A stretch of DNA of 64,000 bases from Ampullaceana balthica (taxonomy: Eukaryota > Mollusca > Gastropoda > Lymnaeidae): the NCBI GenBank assembly GCA_944989445.1, contig CALYLW010000281.1, positions 475,824 to 539,823 on the forward strand, given 5' to 3'. How positions within the stretch are numbered: the first letter of the stretch is position 1; each line of letters starts with the position of its first letter. The notes beneath the pieces were generated by a model, which was not told the origin of the DNA, ran no database searches, and saw only the letters and a program-made list of their open reading frames with translations. Positions 1 through 12,004 of the stretch are shown here, piece after piece. The position numbers and the translations under genes were made by a program.

Positions 1-139
1 AAGCACACACTCTAACAGTAGCTTACACACTCACTCTAACAGTAGCTTACACACTCACTCTAACAGTTGCTTACACACTCACTCTAAAAGTAGCTTAGAC
101 ACTGACTTTAACAGTAGCTACACACTGACACTGACAGTA
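1..139. repeat. 24-bp minisatellite, decaying right end
   Basis: About five copies of a 24-bp unit built on CTAACAGTAGCTTACACACT run in from the left window edge. The last copies are degenerate (AAAAG, GACAC variants). The array probably continues upstream. No coding role is visible. Confidence 0.85.
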
Positions 140-947
140 TGGCTGACATACAGTTTCTGAGAGTGGTTAACGCAACGACTTTATTCGTACCAGAAGACAG
201 GGCGGAAATTAGTTTATGATCGTCTGGCATGCTGGATCGTGTGTCCTCTCACAGAAGTATTGATGGTATAATCCCCTAACGATAAACATCCCGCTGTTAT
301 TTTTGGCTATTGGTAAGATTTCTCCTTACGTGTTTGGAGATGTATACTGTATATACAATTTATTTTCCTTTATAAGTGATTCTTTATAAAGTGCGTGCTT
401 TTGTCAACATTGGTTTAATGTTCATCATAATGAGGAAAGGGCTCCACATTGTCAGATTGACTTAAATTATTTTGATGCATAATCTTTAAAAGCCTTACCT
501 CACTGATATGGGGCAATGAATTGACCCTTAAAACGATGTCCAGTTTCGAAGAAATAAAGATAAATGTTGCTTTGACCTAAATAATTCAGTCAGTTGGTTA
601 CACCGATAAAAAAGACAGTGTCCATGTTTTCTTTAGTTTCATGCTAACAATATGGATTTGTTTTTCTCTTACCAACCATAACAGCGTTCTCTCCCCATTT
701 ATTTTTCATCTACCAAAAACGTTCCGGAAATGTATGACCGAGGCTGGCCGCCATGTCTGTCAAAAGATGCGTCATTTCCGCTAGGACTTCACCGACACGA
801 TAGTTAAACTAAATAACATGGCTTGGTTATGAAAGGATGGCGTGCAAGAAAAGTCGGTTGCGCCGGGTAAATGAGGTGCTGCATGCGCATTCAGCTGGTC
901 TCAGGTGGCGTATTTCTTTTTCCACAAAATTGTTGGCCAATCTTAAC
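140..947. other. Unique AT-rich sequence, no gene seen
   Basis: No convincing exon, RNA gene or repeat was recognised. An open frame starts at 837, but only its first ~37 codons are non-repetitive before it enters the adjoining 24-bp array, so it is not treated as a gene. Confidence 0.6.
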
Positions 948-2270
948 ATGGTGAGATCAGGTCATTACACAATGGTGAGATCAGGTCATTACAGAATGGT
1001 GAGATCAGGTCATTACACAATGGTGAGATCAGGTCATTACACAATGGTGAGATCAGGTCATTACAGAATGGTGAGATCAGGTCATTACAGAATGGTGAGA
1101 TCAGGTCATTACACAATGGTGAGATCAGGTCATTACACAATGGTGAGATCAGGTCATTACAGAATGGTGAGATCAGGTCATTACACAATGGTGAGATCAG
1201 GTCATTACACAATGGTGAGATCAGGCCATTACACAATGGTGAGATCAGGTCATTACACAATGTTGAGATCAGGTCATTACACAATGGTGAGATCAGGTCA
1301 TTACACAATGGTGAGATCAGGTCATTACAGAATGGTGAGATCAGGTCATTACACAATGGTGAGATCAGGTCATTACACAATGATGAGATCAGGTCATTAC
1401 ACAATGGTGATATCAGGTCATTACAGAATGGTGAGATCAGGTCATTACACAATGGTGAGATCAGGTCATTACACAATGGTGAGATCAGGTCATTACACAA
1501 TGGTGAGATCAGGTCATTACAGAATGGTGAGATCAGGTCATTACACAATGGTGAGATCAGGTCATTACAGAATGGTGAGATCAGGTCATTACACAATGGT
1601 GAGATCAGGTCATTACACAATGGTGAGATCAGGTCATTACACAATGGTGAGATCAAGTCATTACAGAATTGTGAGATCAGGTCATTACACAATAGTGAGA
1701 TCAGGTCATTACACAAGGGTGAGATCAGGTCATTACACAATGGTGAGATCAGGTCATTACACAATGGGTGAGATCAGGTCATTACACAATGGTGAGATCA
1801 GGTCATTACACAATGGTAAGATCAGGTCATTACACAATGGTGAGATCAGGTCATTACAGAATGGTGAGATCAGGTCATTACACAATGGTGAGATCAGGTC
1901 ATTACACAATGGTGAGATCAGGTCATTACACAATGGTGAGATCAGGTCATTACAGAATGGTGAGATCAGGTCATTACACAATGGTGAGATCAGGTCATTA
2001 CAGAATGGTGAGATCAGGTCATTACACAATGGTGAGATCAGGTCATTACACAATGGTGAGATCAGGTCATTACAGAATGGTGAGATCAGGTCATTACACA
2101 ATGGGTGAGATCAGGTCATTACACAATGGTGAGATCAGGTCATTACACAATGGTGAGATCAGGTCATTACACAATGGTGAGATCAGGTCATTACACAATG
2201 GTGAGATCAGGTCATTACACAATGGTGAGATCAGGTCATTACACAATGGTGAGATCAGGTCATTACACAA
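948..2270. repeat. 24-bp minisatellite, about 55 copies
   Basis: The unit starts ATGGTGAGATCAGGTCATTA and ends in ACACA or ACAGA. Because 24 is divisible by three, the array stays open and reads as an eight-residue repeat (MVRSGHYT), which explains the long apparent proteins on both strands. Two 1-bp insertions (ATGGG, near 1765 and 2101) shift the frame, arguing against selection for coding. The ACACA/ACAGA variants alternate irregularly. Each unit carries one AGGTCA hexamer. Confidence 0.95.
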
Positions 2271-2286
2271 CAAAATGTCTGGAACT

Positions 2287-2397
2287 AGGATGGAAACATC
2301 CCGACATCAGATCTTGGATGCTAGAAGGGAAACATCCCGACATCGGATCTTAAAATGCTGGAAGGGAAACATAAGGACACCAGATCTTGGAAGCCTA
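2287..2397. repeat. Three degenerate ~36-bp tandem copies
   Basis: Three diverged units share GGAAACATCCCGACATC and CAGATCTTGG. They directly follow the 24-bp array. No function is visible. Confidence 0.7.
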
Positions 2398-2839
2398 ATT
2401 TAGAAACCAATGATACTTTCATGAGACGGCACAATGTTACTGTGTAACCATATAGCAGTTATTCCGCATGTAGAATGAAAATAATTCAAAACATTTTTTT
2501 TAAAATTAATAATTCAAACAAAATACATGAATAATGAGACAAATTCACCGTCACAGATTCTGTAAAAAAGAAATTATTTGCATTTTGTCCCAGAATTCCC
2601 CTCCTACTTCCGTCCTGTATGAACCTCGACCAGTGGGCGTACAGACGAAAATAATGACATAGTGAGCGCAGCCCCATCCGTCTTGTAAATTCAATAACCA
2701 CATTGTCATCGTCGGTGACCTTTGACCCTTAAACAACTCTTCAATGCAAATCTCTGCCGGTTCGGAGGGCAGACTGAAATATTTGACGAGTCTCCGTGGT
2801 GTGGGTGTGATTCGAGTTGGATGCCGGGGTGGCTACAGT
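2398..2839. other. Unique spacer, no gene seen
   Basis: Short open frames here have no recognisable domain or start context. Nothing else was recognised between the two flanking arrays. Confidence 0.55.
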
Positions 2840-4010
2840 TGGTAGGACAATGGAAGGGGACTGGATCGGTTGGACAATGGAAGGGGACTGGATCAGTTGG
2901 ACAATGGAAGGGGACAGGATCGTTAGGACAATGAACAGGGAAACGATTGGTAGGCCAATGAAAGGGGACACGATTGGTAGGACAATGAAATGGGACACGA
3001 TTGGTAGGACAATGAAAGGGGACACGATTGGTAGGACAATGAAAGGGGACACGATTGGTAGGACAATGAAAGGGGACACGATTAGTAGGACAATGAAAGG
3101 GGACACGATTGGTAGGACAATGAAAGGGGACACGATTGATAGGACAAATGAAAGCGGACACGATTGGTAGGACAGTGGAAGTGGCAAGGTTGGTAGGACA
3201 ATGGAAGGAAAAAGATCGGTAGGACAATGAAAGGGGACACGATTGGTAGGACAATGAAAGGGGACACGATTAGTAGGACAATGAAAGGGGACACGATTGG
3301 TAGGACAATGGAAGGTGACACGATTGGTAGGGCAATGAAAAGGGACACGATTGGTAGGACAATGAAAGGGGGCACGATTGGTAGGACAATGAAAGGGGAC
3401 ACGATTGGTAGGACAGTGGAAGGGGAAAGGTTGGTAGGACAATGGAAGGAAAAAGATTGGTAGGACAATGAAGGGGATACGAATGATAGGACATTGGAGG
3501 GGGGCAAGATTGGTAGGACAATTGAAGGGGACAGAATCGGTAGGACAATGGAAGGGGACATGATCGGTAGGACAATGGAAGTGGACACGATTGGTAGGAC
3601 AATGAAAAGGGACGCGATTGGTAGGACAATTAAAGGGGACACGATTAGTAGGACAATGAAAGGGGACACGATTGGTAGGACAATGAAAGGGGACACGATT
3701 GGTAGGACAATGAAAGGGGACACGATTGGTAGGACAGTGGAAGGGGGCAAGGTTGGTAGGACAATGGAAGGAAAAGATTGGTAGGACAATGGAAGGAAAA
3801 AAATGGTAGGACAATGGAAGGAAAAAGATTGGTAGGACAATGGAAGGAAAAAGATTTGTAGGTCAATGAAGGGGATACGAATGATAGGACATCGGAGGGG
3901 GCAAGATTGGTAGGACAATGGAAGGGGACTGGATCGGTAGGACAATGGAAGGGGACAGGATCGGTAGAAAAATGGAAGGGAATCCGGTTGGTAGGACAAT
4001 GGAAGGGGAA
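2840..4010. repeat. 27-bp minisatellite, about 43 copies
   Basis: The unit contains ACACGATTGGTAGGACAATG followed by AAAGGGG. Several diverged subtypes occur in runs (ACACGATT, GGCAAGGTT, GGATCGG and GGAAAAAGATT types), and the block near 3170-3480 is echoed near 3720-3900. It produces long spurious open frames on both strands. Confidence 0.93.
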
Positions 4011-4842
4011 AAAATACTTAAGATAGCAGATATGAGAAGCACATGATAGGAGGCGAGGGTTGGGGGGGGGGTAGATCAAATAATAAAACAGGTGAGCAAG
4101 TCTAGATAAAAATTAGGACTTCGGAGCGTCAATTTATTTGTTGAGTAGGCTTGTGCATCGGTTAGGACTAGGAAGTAAGGGGCGTTATTTTATTACGAAG
4201 TAAGGAACTTTACTTTATTGGGAATAACACCTCTCCTGAAACATTCTTTGCAAAAGTTAAACGTTTTTTAAAAAATCCCAATCACAATATTCATCACGTT
4301 TTCATTATTTTTAAATTGTTAAAATTCGCTTTGAGTTTGGTGAAATGAAGTTGGAAGTGACACAGCTGACTTTGCAATGGACTGTCTGCGACTTAATGAC
4401 TATATTTGGATCAACTTTCTCTCACTAACTTTGTATGGATGAAGATTTCTACTAACAGCTTGGACTTCGTACAACTGCCTGTTAGATCTTTAACTTAGCA
4501 AAGTGTTGAAGTAAAAACCCTTGGTACGCCGCTGAAACTCAAACCCAAGGAACCAATATCAACGATCGGTGCCCGGGGAGACCTCTTGTTTTACTAACAT
4601 CGTCACTCCGCCGCTGGAAGGTCTCACCTTACGAGACAAAACTATTGACCACGTTTCCCGGCCATACCCACCCCGTCTGCCCTGAGACAATCTTGCCCCT
4701 CTCGAAACACGAGTTATTTGACAGCACATTGACTTGTCTCCCCTATAGAGTTTACCACTCACTCCTACAGTCTTTAACGTAGCATTTGTAGCATTTAAAA
4801 ATTGATGATTGATCTTGGTATAGGGATTTAGTGAAACACGCT
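4011..4842. other. Unique spacer, no gene seen
   Basis: This is mixed-composition sequence between the 27-bp and 14-bp arrays. No exon or mobile element was recognised. Confidence 0.55.
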
Positions 4843-7800
4843 GCCCGTCTCTTGTATCCCGTCTCTTGTATCCCGTCTCTTGTATCCCGTCTCTTGTATC
4901 CCGTCTCTTGTATCCCGTCTCTTGTATCCCGTCTCTTGTATCCCGTCTCTTGTATCCCGTCTCTTATATCCCGTCTCTTGTATCCCGTCTCTTGTATCCC
5001 GTCTCTTGTATCCCGTCTCTTGTATCCCGTCTCTTGTATCCCGTCTCTTGTACCCATCACTTGTATCCCGTCTCTTGTATCCCATCTCTTGTATCCCGTC
5101 TCTTGTATCCCGTCTTTTGTAGCCAGTCTCTTGTATCCCGTCTCTTGTATCCCGTCTCTTGTATCCCGTCTTTTGTAGCCAGTCTCTTGTATCCCGTCTC
5201 TTGTATCCCGTCTCTTGTATCCCGTCTCTTGTATCCCATCTCTTGTATCCCGTCTCTTGTATCCCGTCTCTTGTATCCCGTCTTTTGTAGCCAGTCTCTT
5301 GTATCCCGTCTCTTGTATCCCGTCTCTTTTATCCCGTCTCTTGTATCCCGTCTCTTGTATCCCGTCTCTTGTATCCCGTCTCTTGTAACCCATCTCTTGT
5401 ATCCCGTCTCTTGTATCCCGTCTCTTGTATCCCGTCTCTTGTGTCCCGTCTCTTGTAGATCATCTCTTGTATCCCGTCTCTTGTATCCCGTCTCTTGTAT
5501 CCCGTCTCTTGTATCCCGTCTCTTGTATCCCGTCTCTTGTATCCCGTCTCTTGTAGATCATCTCTTGTATCCCGTCTTTTGTATCCCGTCTCTTGTATCC
5601 CGTCTCTTGTATCCCGTCTCTTGTATCCCGTCTCTTGTATCCCGTCTCTTGTATCCCGTCTCTTGTATCCCGTCTCTTGTATCCCGTCTCTTGTATCCCG
5701 TCTCTTGTATCCCGTCTCTTGTATCCCGTCTCTTGTATCCCGTCTCTTGTATCCCGTCTCTTGTATCCCGTCTCTTGTATCCCGTCTCTTGTATCCCGTC
5801 TTTTGTAGCCGTCTCTTGTATCCCGTCTCTTGTATCCCGTCTCTTGTATCCCGTCTCTTGTATCCCAGTCTCTTGTATCCCGTCTCTTGTATCCCGTCTC
5901 TTGTATCCCGTCTCTTGTATCCCGTCTCTTGTATCCCGTCTCTTGTATCCCGTCTCTTGTATCCCGTCTCTTGTATCCCGTCTCTTGTATCCCGTCTCTT
6001 GTATCCCGTCTCTTGTATCCCGTCTCTTGTAGATCATCTCTTGTATCCCGTCTCTTGTATCCCGTCTCTTGTATCCCGTCTCTTGTAGATCATCTCTTGT
6101 ATCCCGTCTTTTGTATCCCGTCTCTTGTATCCCGTCTCTTGTATCCCGTCTCTTGTATCCCGTCTCTTGTATCCCGTCTCTTGTATCCCGTCTCTTGTAT
6201 CCCGTCTCTTGTATCCCGTCTCTTGTATCCCGTCTCTTGTATCCCGTCTCTTATATCCCGTCTCTTGTATCCCGTCTCTTGTATCCCGTCTCTTGTATCC
6301 CATCTCTTGTATCCCGTCTCTTGTATCCCGTCTTTTGTAGCCAGTCTCTTGTATCCTGTCTCTTGTATCCCGTCTCTTGTATCCCGTCTTTTGTAGCCAG
6401 TCTCTTGTATCCCGTCTCTTGTATCCCGTCTCTTGTATCCCATCTCTTGTATCCCGTCTCTTGTATCCCGTCTCTTGTATCCCGTCTCTTGTATCCCGTC
6501 TCTTGTATCCCGTCTCTTGTATCCCGTCTCTTGTATCCCGTCTCTTGTATCCCGTCTCTTGTAGATCATCTCTTGTATCCCGTCTTTTGTATCCCGTCTC
6601 TTGTATCCCGTCTCTTGTATCCCGTCTCTTGTATCCCGTCTCTTGTATCCCGTCTCTTGTATCCCGTCTCTTGTATCCCGTCTCTTGTATCCCGTCTCTT
6701 GTATCCCGTCTCTTGTATCCCGTCTCTTGTATCCCGTCTCTTGTATCCCGTCTCTTGTATCCCGTCTCTTGTAGATCATCTCTTGTATCCCGTCTTTTGT
6801 ATCCCGTCTCTTGTATCCCGTCTCTTGTATCCCGTCTCTTGTATCCCGTCTCTTGTATCCCGTCTCTTGTATCCCGTCTCTTGTATCCCGTCTCTTGTAT
6901 CCCGTCTCTTTTATCCCGTCTCTTGTATCCCGTCTCTTGTATCCCGTCTCTTGTATCCCGTCTCTTGTATCCCGTCTTTTGTAGCCAGTCTCTTGTATCC
7001 CGTCTCTTGTATCCCGTCTCTTGTATCCCGTCTCTTGTATCCCGTCTCTTGTATCCCGTCTTTTGTATCCCGTCTCTTGTATCCCGTCTTTTGTATCCCG
7101 TCTCTTGTATCCCGTCTCTTGTATCCCGTCTTTTGTAGCCAGTCTCTTGTATCCCGTCTCTTGTATCCCGTCTCTTGTATCCCGTCTCTTGTATCCCGTC
7201 TCTTGTATCCCGTCTTTTGTATCCCGTCTCTTGTATCCCGTCTCTTGTATCCCGTCTCTTGTATCCCGTCTCTTGTATCCCGTCTCTTGTATCCCGTCTC
7301 TTGTATCCCGTCTCTTGTATCCCGTCTCTTGTATCCCGTCTCTTGTACCCATCACTTGTATCCCGTCTCTTGTATCCCATCTCTTGTATCCCGTCTCTTG
7401 TATCCCGTCTTTTGTAGCCAGTCTCTTGTATCCCGTCTCTTGTATCCCGTCTCTTGTATCCCGTCTCTTGTATCCATTCTCTTGTATCCCATCTCTTGTA
7501 TCCCGTCTCTTGTATCCCGTCTTTTGTAGCCAGTCTCTTGTATCCCGTCTCTTGTATCCCGTCTCTTGTATCCCGTCTCTTGTATCCCGTCTCTGGTATC
7601 CCGTCTCTGGTATCCCGTCTCTTGTGTCCCGTCTCTTGTATCCCGTCTCTTGTATCCCGTCTCTTGTATCCCGTCTCTTGTATCCCGTCTCTTGTATCCC
7701 GTCTCTTGTATCCCGTCTCTTGTATCCCGTCTCTTGTATCCCGTCTCTTGTATCCCGTCTCTTGTATCCCGTCTCTGGTATCCAGTCTCTTGTATCCCGT

Positions 7801-9270
7801 CTCTTGTATCCCGTCTCTTGTATCCCGTCTCTTGTATCCCGTCTCTTGTATCCCGTCTCTTGTATCCCGTCTCTTGTATCCCTTCTCTTGTATCCCGTCT
7901 CTTGTATCCCGTCTCTTGTATCCCGTCTCTTGTATCCCGTCTCTTGTATCCCGTCTCTTGTATCCCGTCTCTTGTATCCCGTCTCTTGTATCCCGTCTCT
8001 TTTATCCCGTCTCTTGTATCCCGTCTCTTGTATCCCGTCTCTTGTATCCCGTCTCTTGTATCCCGTCTCTTGTATCCCGTCTCTTGTATCCCGTCTCTTG
8101 TATCCCGTCTCTTGTATCCCGTCTCTTGTATCCCGTCTCTTGTATCCCGTCTCTTGTATCCCGTCTCTTGTATCCCGTCTCTTGTATCCCGTCTCTTGTA
8201 TCCCGTCTCTTGTATCCCGTCTCTTTTATCCCGTCTCTTTTATCCCGTCTCTTGTATCCCGTCTCTTGTATCCCGTCTCTTGTATCCCGTCTCTTGTATC
8301 CCGTCTCTTGTATCCCGTCTCTTGTATCCCGTCTCTTGTATCCCGTCTCTTGTATCCCGTCTCTTGTATCCCGTCTCTTGTATCCCGTCTCTTGTATCCC
8401 GTCTCTTGTATCCCGTCTCTTGTATCCCGTCTCTTGTATCCCGTCTCTTGTATCCCGTCTCTTGTATCCCGTCTCTTGTATCCCGTCTCTTGTATCCCGT
8501 CTCTTGTATCCCGTCTCTTGTATCCCGTCTCTTGTATCCCGTCTCTTGTATCCCGTCTCTTGTATCCCGTCTCTTGTATCCCGTCTCTTGTATCCCGTCT
8601 CTTGTATCCCGTCTCTTGTATCCCGTCTCTTGTATCCCGTCTCTTGTATCCCGTCTCTTGTATCCCGTCTCTTGTATCCCGTCTCTTGTATCCCGTCTCT
8701 TGTATCCCGTCTCTTGTATCCCGTCTCTTGTATCCCGTCTCTTGTATCCCGTCTCTTTTATCCCGTCTCTTGTATCCCGTCTCTTGTATCCCGTCTCTTT
8801 TATCCCGTCTCTTGTATCCCGTCTCTTGTATCCCGTCTCTTGTATCCCGTCTCTTGTATCCCGTCTCTTGTATCCCGTCTCTTTTATCCCGTCTCTTGTA
8901 TCCCGTCTCTTGTATCCCGTCGCTTGTATCCCGTCTCTTGTATCCCGTCGCTTGTAGCCCGTCGCTTGTATCCCGTCTCTTGTATCCCGTCTCTTGTATC
9001 CCGTCGCTTGTAGCCCGTCGCTTGTAGCCCGTCGCTTGTAGCCCGTCGCTTGTATCCCGTCTCTTGTATCCCGTCGCTTGTAGCCCGTCGCTTGTATCCC
9101 GTCTCTTGTATCTCGTCTCTTGTATCCCGTCGCTTGTAGCCCGTCGCTTGTATCCCGTCTCTTGTATCCCGTCTCTTGTATCCCGTCGCTTGTAGCCCGT
9201 CGCTTGTAGCCCGTCGCTTGTATCCCGTCTCTTGTATCTCGTCGCTTGTAGCCCGTCGCTTGTAGCCCAT
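4843..9270. repeat. 4.4-kb array of a 14-bp unit (about 316 copies)
   Basis: The consensus unit is TCCCGTCTCTTGTA. It lacks stops in every frame on both strands, so many overlapping long frames arise that are not genes. Variant units (TCTTTTGTA, GCCAGTCTCTTG, GATCATCTCTTG, and a 13-bp TACCCATCACTTG) are concentrated in 4843-7550. The stretch 7550-8900 is nearly homogeneous. GCCCGTCGCTTGTA units dominate from 8911 to the right edge. The rare 13-bp unit plus its neighbours occurs at 5051 and again at 7346, implying a 2.3-kb higher-order duplication. GATCATC units recur 210 bp apart at 6563 and 6773. Confidence 0.97.
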
Positions 9271-9358
9271 CTCTCTTGAACGAATCTTTTGTGTGTGAAC
9301 TGACACTAAAATTGTTCAACACTCTCATTCATTTTCTAATAAAAACATCATGCCTTTT

Positions 9359-9854
9359 TTAAATCCTTTATATTAACTCGTGGTGTCTGCGGCGGACCTT
9401 GCTTGCTTGCCTGATTGTCGCCAAAACTTTTGATCGATTTTTAACCCACTTGCTCGCAAGATAGCGAGCTGAAATTTTGCAGGCAGTTTCGTACCGATGA
9501 TAAAAACAATGTATCAAAATTTCAGATCGATCGCATGTACCGTAATTAAATTATTGATTTTTTAGATTATTTTATTTATTCCTATGTATCATGCTATTTT
9601 TTGTGATAGAGCGTCGCGGTGCGTATTATATTGAACAACCTTTCTGTCGCGCAATAAGGTGCGTATTTTATTGACAGCTCTTTTTATAAACATATTCCTG
9701 ATCGGTGCGCATTATATTAAACACGTTTTACGACACCACAACTGCAATTTTGTATTTCTGGATGGTCTGGCGCTGCGTATCATAATGAACATTCTTTTAA
9801 TTACTTCTCGTACATAAAGGATTTATAGTCAAAAACTTGGTTTTTTACGGGTTT
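9359..9854 (+). mobile_element. Short Helentron-like (HINE-type) element, subfamily A, copy 1
   Basis: The left end reads TTAAATCCTTTATATTAACT and the right end ACATAAAGGATTT followed by AAAAACTTGGTTTTTT, so there is a 13-bp inverted subterminal pair plus a small 3' stem-loop. The interior shares ATCAAAATTTCAGATCGATC with the other copies. A close relative lies at 43508-43998. There is no coding capacity. Inverted subterminal repeats plus a 3' hairpin suggest a non-autonomous Helentron, but a TIR-type MITE with an extended tail is the alternative. Confidence 0.6.
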
Positions 9855-10710
9855 TTCTTATTTTCTTTCTATAATGAAGTTTTCGTCTTTGCTTAGATAA
9901 TGTTGCCCATCGATGTTTAGAAGTGTTACAGCCTTGCTAGATGGGTGATGTGTGGTTGAAATGATTACAGCAAACATTTCTGTTTTAAGTGCAATAAAGT
10001 TGTTTCTAGCATGAAGGGGAAAACACGGCGTAGTCCTGAAAACAAAATCCCGTAAGACGTTGCATATCTAAATCAATGTCCCAGGATTTAACAACTATAA
10101 GTTCTATAACATGAACTCTTGGCCAAACAAAGCGACAGATACATTGAATCGATGGCACAATGACGTTAAGAAGAACAAAGCCTCCACAAATCGGTGCCAC
10201 AGGCAGCACCTCACCTCTATCTCGTCATCCTGGGGCAGGACTCATAAACACCAGCTAACTGAGTTGAATGACCTCTTATGGTGATATAATCCCACTGGAT
10301 ACAACTTTTGACGTAAATCAAATTACTTTGTATATTGAATTCTTTGGGTCGTACTTTTCTTCGTTTCCATTAAAACTCACCTTTTTGCACTGGTTGACTG
10401 CAAGTCTGATTCTAGTGTAAATTCAGCTTAGCAATGAGTGCTGTAACAGTAGGGTAAACAACCAACCACGCCTAACAGCCAAACATTGTTTCTTTGAAAC
10501 TCGATATCGGTACAACGACATATGAAACTAAATCTAATCTATATTTCAAACTCTATATCTAATCTATTTTTCACTTCAAAAACTTCCATATTTGATTGCA
10601 CTTTCAAACAAACAAATCGACCAAACACAGAAAGTAACTGATAAAAGCAATTTCCATTTTCAAACGAGTCTGAACACGATGTAACGATTATGAGACATTT
10701 TTTTTCTAGA
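9855..10710. other. Unique spacer, no gene seen
   Basis: A 67-codon frame on the minus strand (10006-10209) has no recognisable domain. No repeat of note was seen. Confidence 0.5.
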
Positions 10711-11239
10711 CACATGACCTAAGGACTAGGTCACATATGAGCTAAAGACTAGGTCACATATGAGTTAAAGACTAGATCACATATGAGCTAAAGACTAGGT
10801 CACATATGAGCAAAGGACTAGGTCACATATGAGGTAAGGACCAGGTCACATATGAGCTAAGGACTAGGTCACATATGAGCTAAAGACTAGGTCAGATATG
10901 AGCTAAGGACTAGGTCACATATGAGCTAAAGACTAGGTCACATATGAGATAAGGACTAGGTCACATATGAGATAAGGACTAGGTCACATATAAGCTAAGG
11001 ACTAGGTCACATATGAGCTAAGGACTAGGTCACATATGAGCTAAGGACTAGGTCACATATGAGCTAAGGATTAGGTCACATATGAGCTAAGGACCAGGTC
11101 ACATATGAGCTAAGGACTAGGTCACATATGAGCTAAGGACTAGGTCACATATGAGCTAAGGACTAGGTCACATATGAGCTAAGGAATAGGTCACATATGA
11201 GCTAAGGACTAGGTCACATATGAGATAAGGACTAGGTCA
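10711..11239. repeat. 23-bp minisatellite, about 23 copies
   Basis: The unit contains GGACTAGGTCACATATGAGC then TAA. Every unit carries AGGTCA next to the E-box-like CATATG. Variation is mostly GGACT/AGACT and AGCTAA/AGATAA. Confidence 0.95.
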
Positions 11240-11865
11240 CAAAATTTTGTTTAAAAAAACAAACTAATCCGAACAATTATCATGCAACATTTCTCCCTGT
11301 GAAGTCTCACTTGTGGCCTGTTGTGTGTTCATTGACAACTGCCAGCCGTATTTGAAGAAATCAAAATATGATTACAGAAACCTTTGAGCTCAAAAAGACT
11401 CCTTCGATTTTGTGACAATCGTTTCTCTCTTTGCTGCGAAAGCAGAGCTTGGCGGTTTGAAAAACATCGTTCGTAAGACGGTCCTCAGCTGCTAGGTTTA
11501 AACATAGTTTCCGGATATACAGTAATCTCAGTTAACTCTTTCTGCCGAGCCCTAAACTTAACCTTCAAATTCACATGTACCCCTTCCCCTTTAGTATTTA
11601 CACTACAGCCTTCCACCCCCCCCCTTAAAGAAATCTTTCATAAACTCACTCTCGCCTCGCCCCTGGAACAACAAATGCACTTTAATTGGCTAATGGTTCT
11701 GACCGACCAACTCTCTCACGCCGGTCGCGATATGAAAAAAATCAATGTATGGAAGAAAATTTTCTCTCAAGGGGAAAATTGTTAGAATCACAGCGGGAAG
11801 ATGAAAGAGTTGTACGAGATCAAGGGCACATTAATAAACTTCCAGATTTCTTTTCATCCATGGGA
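11240..11865. other. Unique spacer, no gene seen
   Basis: Short frames overlap the start of the 42-bp array. No domain was recognised. Confidence 0.5.
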
Positions 11866-12004
11866 GGGCTGGGAGCTGCATGGAAACAAAAATACCACTG
11901 CTAGGGGGAGCTGTGAGCTGCGTGAAAACAAAAATACCCCTGCTAGGGGGCGCTGTGAGCTGCGTGAAAACAAAAATACCCCTGCTAGGGGGCACTGTGA
12001 GCTG
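11866..12004. repeat. 42-bp array, left segment (CTCF-like motif in each unit)
   Basis: About three units carry GCTAGGGGGCGCTGTGAGCT followed by a GAAAACAAAAATACCCC spacer. The same unit resumes at 15382-15574 and 18779-18828, showing that one array was split by later insertions. The last 14 bases (GGCACTGTGAGCTG, 11991-12004) are the target-site duplication of the adjoining LINE. Confidence 0.88.

Noticed and set aside
4752..9328. Very long open frames (up to 668 residues) on both strands
   Set aside because: They consist only of the translated 14-bp unit in several frames, with no start context, domain or non-repeat sequence.
9359..9854. piggyBac- or Kolobok-type element because of TTAA at the left end
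   Set aside because: The TTAA is not found as a duplication on the right side, and a conserved ~30-bp tail follows the inverted repeat in every copy.
10711..11239. CRISPR-like regular repeats
   Set aside because: Units are directly contiguous with no unique spacers, and the DNA is eukaryotic; the same holds for all other arrays.
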